NCBI GenBank assembly: GCA_022842065.1
Contig: JALHQH010000032.1
Coordinates: forward strand, 64,879-128,878
Source of the DNA: Caldilineaceae bacterium
GTDB taxonomy: Bacteria; Chloroflexota; Anaerolineae; Caldilineales; Caldilineaceae
Direction of reading: 5' to 3'
Length of the DNA: 64,000 nucleotides
Part shown: positions 61,481 through 64,000 of the stretch, piece after piece
How positions within the stretch are numbered: position 1 is the stretch's first letter
Layout: every line of letters begins with the position of its first letter
Notes under the pieces: model-generated
What the model saw: only the letters and a program-made list of their open reading frames with translations
Database searches by the model: none
What the model was told of the DNA's origin: nothing
Translations under genes and position numbers: made by a program

Positions 61481-61962
61481 TGGCGCACCCCTTTGAGGCG
61501 TTCGACCATTTCGCAGTGGCGGTCAACAATGTGCATGGCGATTTTGGCGCGAGCGTCGATTTCGTGGCGTTCGACGCCGGCCGGGGTGTGTTCGAGGCCG
61601 GCGCGGCGGTGGCGACCAAGCGTGACAAAGGCGGCGAGGCCGAAGAGCAGCAGTTCGACCCCGATCCAGACGATGGCGGGGCCACCGGCGACGAGCCAAC
61701 CGAGCAGCACAAAGCCGGTGGTGATCGAGCCGAGCGCGCCAAGCACCGGCGCGGAGGCGATGAGAAAGGCATGGGCATGGGTGATGGCGGTGTCGCTTTG
61801 TTGGGCGCGGCTGAGGGCGCTGCGGCCGTTCATGGCGACGCCGGCGAGGTGATGGCCAGTGCTGAGGGATTGGGCTTCGGCGAGGGTGAACGCGTGGTGA
61901 TCGTCTTCGATTATTTCGCCGGTGATGGCGAGAAAGTTATTATTTTCGTTGTAGCGATTCAT
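61477..61962 (-). CDS. Two-TM membrane protein (element operon gene 6)
   Basis: 161 residues from the ATG at 61962, with AAGGAAG before it; a longer frame starts at 61989. The N-terminal 80 residues are soluble (AITGEIIEDDHHAFTLAEAQ). Two adjacent membrane helices follow at about 83-130 (GSITTGFVLLGWLVAGGPAIVWIGVELLLFG in two parts), then a basic helical tail. Both ends overlap neighbours by four bases. Confidence 0.75.
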   Translation of the reverse strand: MNRYNENNNFLAITGEIIEDDHHAFTLAEAQSLSTGHHLAGVAMNGRSALSRAQQSDTAITHAHAFLIASAPVLGALGSITTGFVLLGWLVAGGPAIVWIGVELLLFGLAAFVTLGRHRRAGLEHTPAGVERHEIDARAKIAMHIVDRHCEMVERLKGVRQ

Positions 61963-62096
61963 GATCTTCCTTTCGGTTCGAGCCGCCAAATTAGGTGCAT
62001 GAGGGGTACGGCGACCAAAAACCAGGCCGTGAGGCTTTGGGCCTGGGCGACGGTTACAGCTACCAGGGCGATCAGGATTAGCTTAATCAGGAGCAT
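61959..62096 (-). CDS. 45-residue membrane protein (element operon gene 5)
   Basis: The sequence begins MLLIKLILIALVAVTVAQAQ and ends WRLEPKGRS, with two short hydrophobic stretches. GGAGGTAACC precedes the ATG. The start lies 14 bases inside the end of gene 4 and the stop overlaps gene 6 (ATGA). Such spacing is strong support for a real small gene. Confidence 0.7.
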   Translation of the reverse strand: MLLIKLILIALVAVTVAQAQSLTAWFLVAVPLMHLIWRLEPKGRS

Positions 62097-62364
62097 GGTT
62101 ACCTCCAGCTGCGGCAAGTTTGCCGATTTGGGAGAGCGCGACGGCGATGGCGATGGTCATGGCGACGGATTCGATCCAGCCGGCGGGCAGGGCAAAGAGA
62201 TCCCAAAGGGCGGGGGCGGCCACGAGTTCAGACGTGATGAGGCCCGTTGCCGCATAGAGAGCGATGCGGTATGAGCCGTGCCAGGCGTTGAGCTCAGCAT
62301 AGGCGATGGCACCTCCCACCAGCCCACAGGTTAGCAGCCCAACAATAATGGTGTTTAGCGCCAT
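62083..62364 (-). CDS. Small multi-TM membrane protein (element operon gene 4)
   Basis: 93 residues from the ATG at 62364 with GAGGAAAC before it. Three hydrophobic segments: NTIIVGLLTCGLVGGAIAYA, a middle one around IALYAATGLITSELVAAPAL, and SVAMTIAIAVALSQIGKLA. It resembles holin-like or small phage membrane proteins in size, but this is not diagnostic. Confidence 0.7.
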   Translation of the reverse strand: MALNTIIVGLLTCGLVGGAIAYAELNAWHGSYRIALYAATGLITSELVAAPALWDLFALPAGWIESVAMTIAIAVALSQIGKLAAAGGNHAPD

Positions 62365-62999
62365 GTTTCCTCTTGTTTGGTGAGCCACTTGATTTTGAAA
62401 TCGTCGCCACGCAGATTCCAGAGCCAAGGCAACTGGCCACCGTTGCGGAGGAAAGCGGCTTGGAACTCGATCAAGGTGCGCGGCACATCGGGCGCTAATA
62501 GGACGGCCGCGTCGCTAGCGCTTGCGGGAGCCGTGCTGACGATAGCTGACGCCGCGACCTGGGGCGGCGGCTGTTGGCCAGTAGAATCCACCTCCCAACG
62601 ATTGCCGTTGGGATTGATGAAGTACTTGCGGTTGCCGTTCCAGACGAAGCAGGCACCGTTGCCTTGCTCTTGTTCGAGCACGTCACCGGCTTGCATGGCG
62701 CAGCGGCCCGGGCCTACATCGACCAGCTCGACCCCGCCGGCCCTGGTCCCGACTGGAGCCGACTGGTAGATGACCGTTGTTTGTTGGCGTTCGATGTTGG
62801 TGTTGATGTTGGTTTGTTGTTCGATGGTCACCGAGTTGTCGCGGACATACTCGGTGGTGGTTGACTGATCGGGCGCATAGTTCACGTCGAGTTTGGCGGT
62901 TAGGGCAGGCGACAGATCGGGTGAGAAGGTGAGGCCGCCATCGCCAAAGAGGGCAATGAGGACCAGGCCGGCGACGATCCAGAGTAAGAGATCTTTCAT
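62355..62999 (-). CDS. Single-TM exported protein (element operon gene 3)
   Basis: 214 residues from the ATG at 62999. One N-terminal membrane segment (LLLWIVAGLVLIALFGD) anchors a long outer region. This is rich in Thr and Gln around 50-75, then has a compact part with two cysteines (GRCAMQAGD, NGACFVWNGNRKYFINPNG) that may form a disulfide, a low-complexity Ala/Pro/Ser linker, and a helical end. It overlaps genes 2 and 4. It could be a surface or virion-like protein; unproven. Confidence 0.75.
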   Translation of the reverse strand: MKDLLLWIVAGLVLIALFGDGGLTFSPDLSPALTAKLDVNYAPDQSTTTEYVRDNSVTIEQQTNINTNIERQQTTVIYQSAPVGTRAGGVELVDVGPGRCAMQAGDVLEQEQGNGACFVWNGNRKYFINPNGNRWEVDSTGQQPPPQVAASAIVSTAPASASDAAVLLAPDVPRTLIEFQAAFLRNGGQLPWLWNLRGDDFKIKWLTKQEETWR

Positions 63000-63253
63000 G
63001 GTTGGGCCTCGCAGATCTGGATGGCTTGGGCACCGAGGGCAGCGCGTTGCAATTGGGAGAGCGCGGGCCATTGATTGCGGACGGCGGCGAGAGCGGTGTC
63101 GTAACAGGTGGTGGTGTCGGTTAGTTGGCTGGCTGCGGCGGGGCCGCTTCGAGTACTTGCGGGGGGTGTTTCTTGGGAAACAGCGTTAGCGCCGCTATAG
63201 GACCAGAGCAGAAAGCCAAGGCCGATGAGAATGAGAAGGGTTTTGATGTCCAC
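62996..63253 (-). CDS. Small exported or single-TM protein (element operon gene 2)
   Basis: 85 residues from a GTG at 63253, which overlaps the stop of gene 1 (TAGTG). A hydrophobic N-terminus (IKTLLILIGLGFLLWSYSGA) is followed by a soluble part with two cysteines (TTCYDTAL, AIQICEAQP), a likely disulfide. An alternative TTG start at 63421 has AAGGAGG before it but adds 56 residues of Arg/Pro-rich, unconvincing sequence. Confidence 0.6.
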   Translation of the reverse strand: MDIKTLLILIGLGFLLWSYSGANAVSQETPPASTRSGPAAASQLTDTTTCYDTALAAVRNQWPALSQLQRAALGAQAIQICEAQP

Positions 63254-63345
63254 TATGCACCCCCGATGCTGAGGTAGGCGCATAGGACTAAAAGGGCGAA
63301 GACGAGTAGGGCGGCCCAGGCAATGGGGCCGGAAGTGGATTGCAT
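63253..63345 (-). CDS. 30-residue single-TM peptide (element operon gene 1)
   Basis: MQSTSGPIAWAALLVFALLV and a short end, CAYLSIGGA: a polar start and one membrane helix. GGAGG lies six bases before the ATG at 63345, which is better placed than for the ATG at 63357. Its size and layout recall major coat proteins of filamentous phages or small toxin peptides; neither is proven. Its ribosome site lies in an alternative-fold leader. Confidence 0.6.
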   Translation of the reverse strand: MQSTSGPIAWAALLVFALLVLCAYLSIGGA

Positions 63346-63348
63346 AAG

Positions 63349-63463
63349 ATCCTCCATTGGTGTGTGGAGGATTTCTTTTTGCTCGTCGGCGCGCTTGGGG
63401 GCTAACGCAGCCGATGGGCAAAAAGAAGCCCTCCTTACGGAAAATTTGTTACCGTTGGAGGGC
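63349..63463 (-). promoter_or_regulatory. Alternating-pairing leader controlling a ribosome binding site
   Basis: In transcript order four complementary segments occur: 63463-63457, 63434-63428, 63372-63366 and 63355-63349. The first pairs with the second (GCCCTCC/GGAGGGC plus ACGG/CCGT). The second and its flank pair with the third and its flank in a 19-base stem (63416-63434 with 63366-63384, three mismatches). The third pairs with the fourth over 7 bases (ATCCTCC/GGAGGAT), and the fourth is the Shine-Dalgarno of the 30-residue peptide gene. This is the logic of a translational attenuator or riboswitch. Confidence 0.5.
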
Positions 63464-63558
63464 ACTGATACACTGATGTGTAGCTGCGCCCGTTGATGAT
63501 CCCAACGAGTGTGGTTAGCGGGTGATGGGTGGTGGAACACTCATCATCCGCGGTATGC

Positions 63559-63607
63559 GAGACACGAGACACAAGATACGAGACACGAGACACGAGACAC
63601 GAGACAC
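63559..63607. repeat. GAGACAC heptamer tandem repeat, seven copies
   Basis: Seven consecutive 7-base units, six exact and the third degenerate (AAGATAC). It lies just outside the 3' end of the exonuclease gene. Confidence 0.95.
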
Positions 63608-63622
63608 GCGGGCACCCGCGGG

Positions 63623-64000
63623 TTACGTTTTCCTTGTTGGTACATCACCCCCTTCCGTTTTTTCTTCATTTGCCATTTGTCGCAATAGGTTAAGGGTGGC
63701 GAGGCAATCGCCCAGTGCGGTGTGGTCTCCACCGGGCAACCTTTGCCAGGTAAACGAGCCGTGGCGCGTGCTGTACTCTCCCCAGTACTGTGCATACCAT
63801 TTCATCGCGCAATGAATCTGCCAGCCCGCCGCACCACACACCACTGCGCCTGGAAGGCAATCGGGGTGGGTGGTGCAGCGGCCGGGCTGGTAGCGTTGAA
63901 CCCCATGGGCTGCCAGGCTTTGGCGGAGCAGGCGAAAATCAAAGTCGGCGTTGTAGACGACGATGTGCTGGGCGCAATCCAGGATGGCAAGGATCTGCGG
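63623..64000 (-). CDS. DnaQ-like 3'-5' exonuclease (DEDDh), 5' end beyond the window
   Basis: The frame is open from the window edge to a stop at 63623, giving the last 125 residues. The Exo II motif is seen in IVVYNADFDFRLLRQSL and the Exo III motif, with catalytic His and Asp, in DHTALGDCLATLNLL. These match the proofreading exonuclease/RNase T fold. The Exo I motif (DxE) must lie beyond the edge. A middle stretch rich in Cys and His (GRCTTHPDC) is unusual for the family. It may belong to the mobile element or be its chromosomal neighbour. Confidence 0.85.
   Translation of the reverse strand, partial: PQILAILDCAQHIVVYNADFDFRLLRQSLAAHGVQRYQPGRCTTHPDCLPGAVVCGAAGWQIHCAMKWYAQYWGEYSTRHGSFTWQRLPGGDHTALGDCLATLNLLRQMANEEKTEGGDVPTRKT

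Larger units (their letters stand above)
63346..63622. other. Leader and repeat region between exonuclease and small-protein operon
   Basis: No convincing gene. It holds the alternating CCTCC/GGAGG hairpin segments at 63349-63463, a plain stretch at 63464-63558, the heptamer repeat at 63559-63607 and a small CGCGGG/CCCGCG hairpin at 63607-63620. Confidence 0.6.

Noticed and set aside
61297..62274. 325-codon plus-strand frame across element genes 4-7
   Set aside because: It is opposite four tightly overlapping minus-strand genes with ribosome sites and has low-complexity Gly/Asp-rich composition.

Overview
The window reads as chromosomal DNA of a filamentous Chloroflexota (Caldilineae/Anaerolineae-like). 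This is inferred from the gene families: huge 40-residue-repeat TPR-CHAT proteins in tandem, FecR-like TPR lipoproteins, a DISARM-type helicase/methylase pair, and dispersed NCGCAAAG octamer repeats. No rRNA, tRNA or universal marker gene is present to prove it.

Layout. (1) 1-1202: a 102-bp tandem repeat, then a two-gene plus-strand operon (small putative ribbon-helix-helix protein and HNH nuclease) with a strong, apparently leaderless promoter. (2) 1203-10688, minus strand: an SNF2-type helicase and a large N6-adenine methylase resembling DrmD and DrmMI of class 1 DISARM, without drmA/B/C in the window, followed by an M50 membrane protease. The methylase gene is invaded in frame by the octamer repeat, and decayed copies of its 3' end lie on either side of the protease gene. 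(3) 10992-58843, minus strand: about 47 kb given over to one system. In order of transcription: T1, T2, M1, L1, T3, M2, T4, T5, T6, T7, T8, M3, L2, a CHAT remnant, T9, T10. T1-T10 are ten intact exported proteins (signal peptide, Cys-pair beta domain, 9-22 TPRs, C-terminal CHAT protease domain with His and Cys present). M1-M3 share a three-TM plus TPR body but carry different N-termini (cytosolic CHAT, helix-turn-helix, or a Pro-rich tail). L1 and L2 are FecR-like lipoproteins with TPRs. A good sigma70-type promoter lies at the 5' end. (4) 58844-59991: mostly non-coding DNA with one small membrane-protein gene. (5) 59992-64000, minus strand: a probable mobile element: tyrosine recombinase, a tightly overlapping operon of seven small, mostly membrane proteins behind a leader that can fold in alternative ways, and a DnaQ-like exonuclease cut by the window edge.

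How the genes may work together (inference). The ten T proteins would act outside the cytoplasmic membrane as proteases or scaffolds. The M proteins would carry a signal across the membrane to a cytosolic protease or a DNA-binding domain, and the lipoproteins would be surface partners. The TM-TPR, lipoprotein, CHAT order occurs twice, and a decayed CHAT end, near-identical TPR units and a compositional break inside T9 show that the array grows and shrinks by recombination. This exported multi-CHAT array is the best candidate in the window for an undescribed system.
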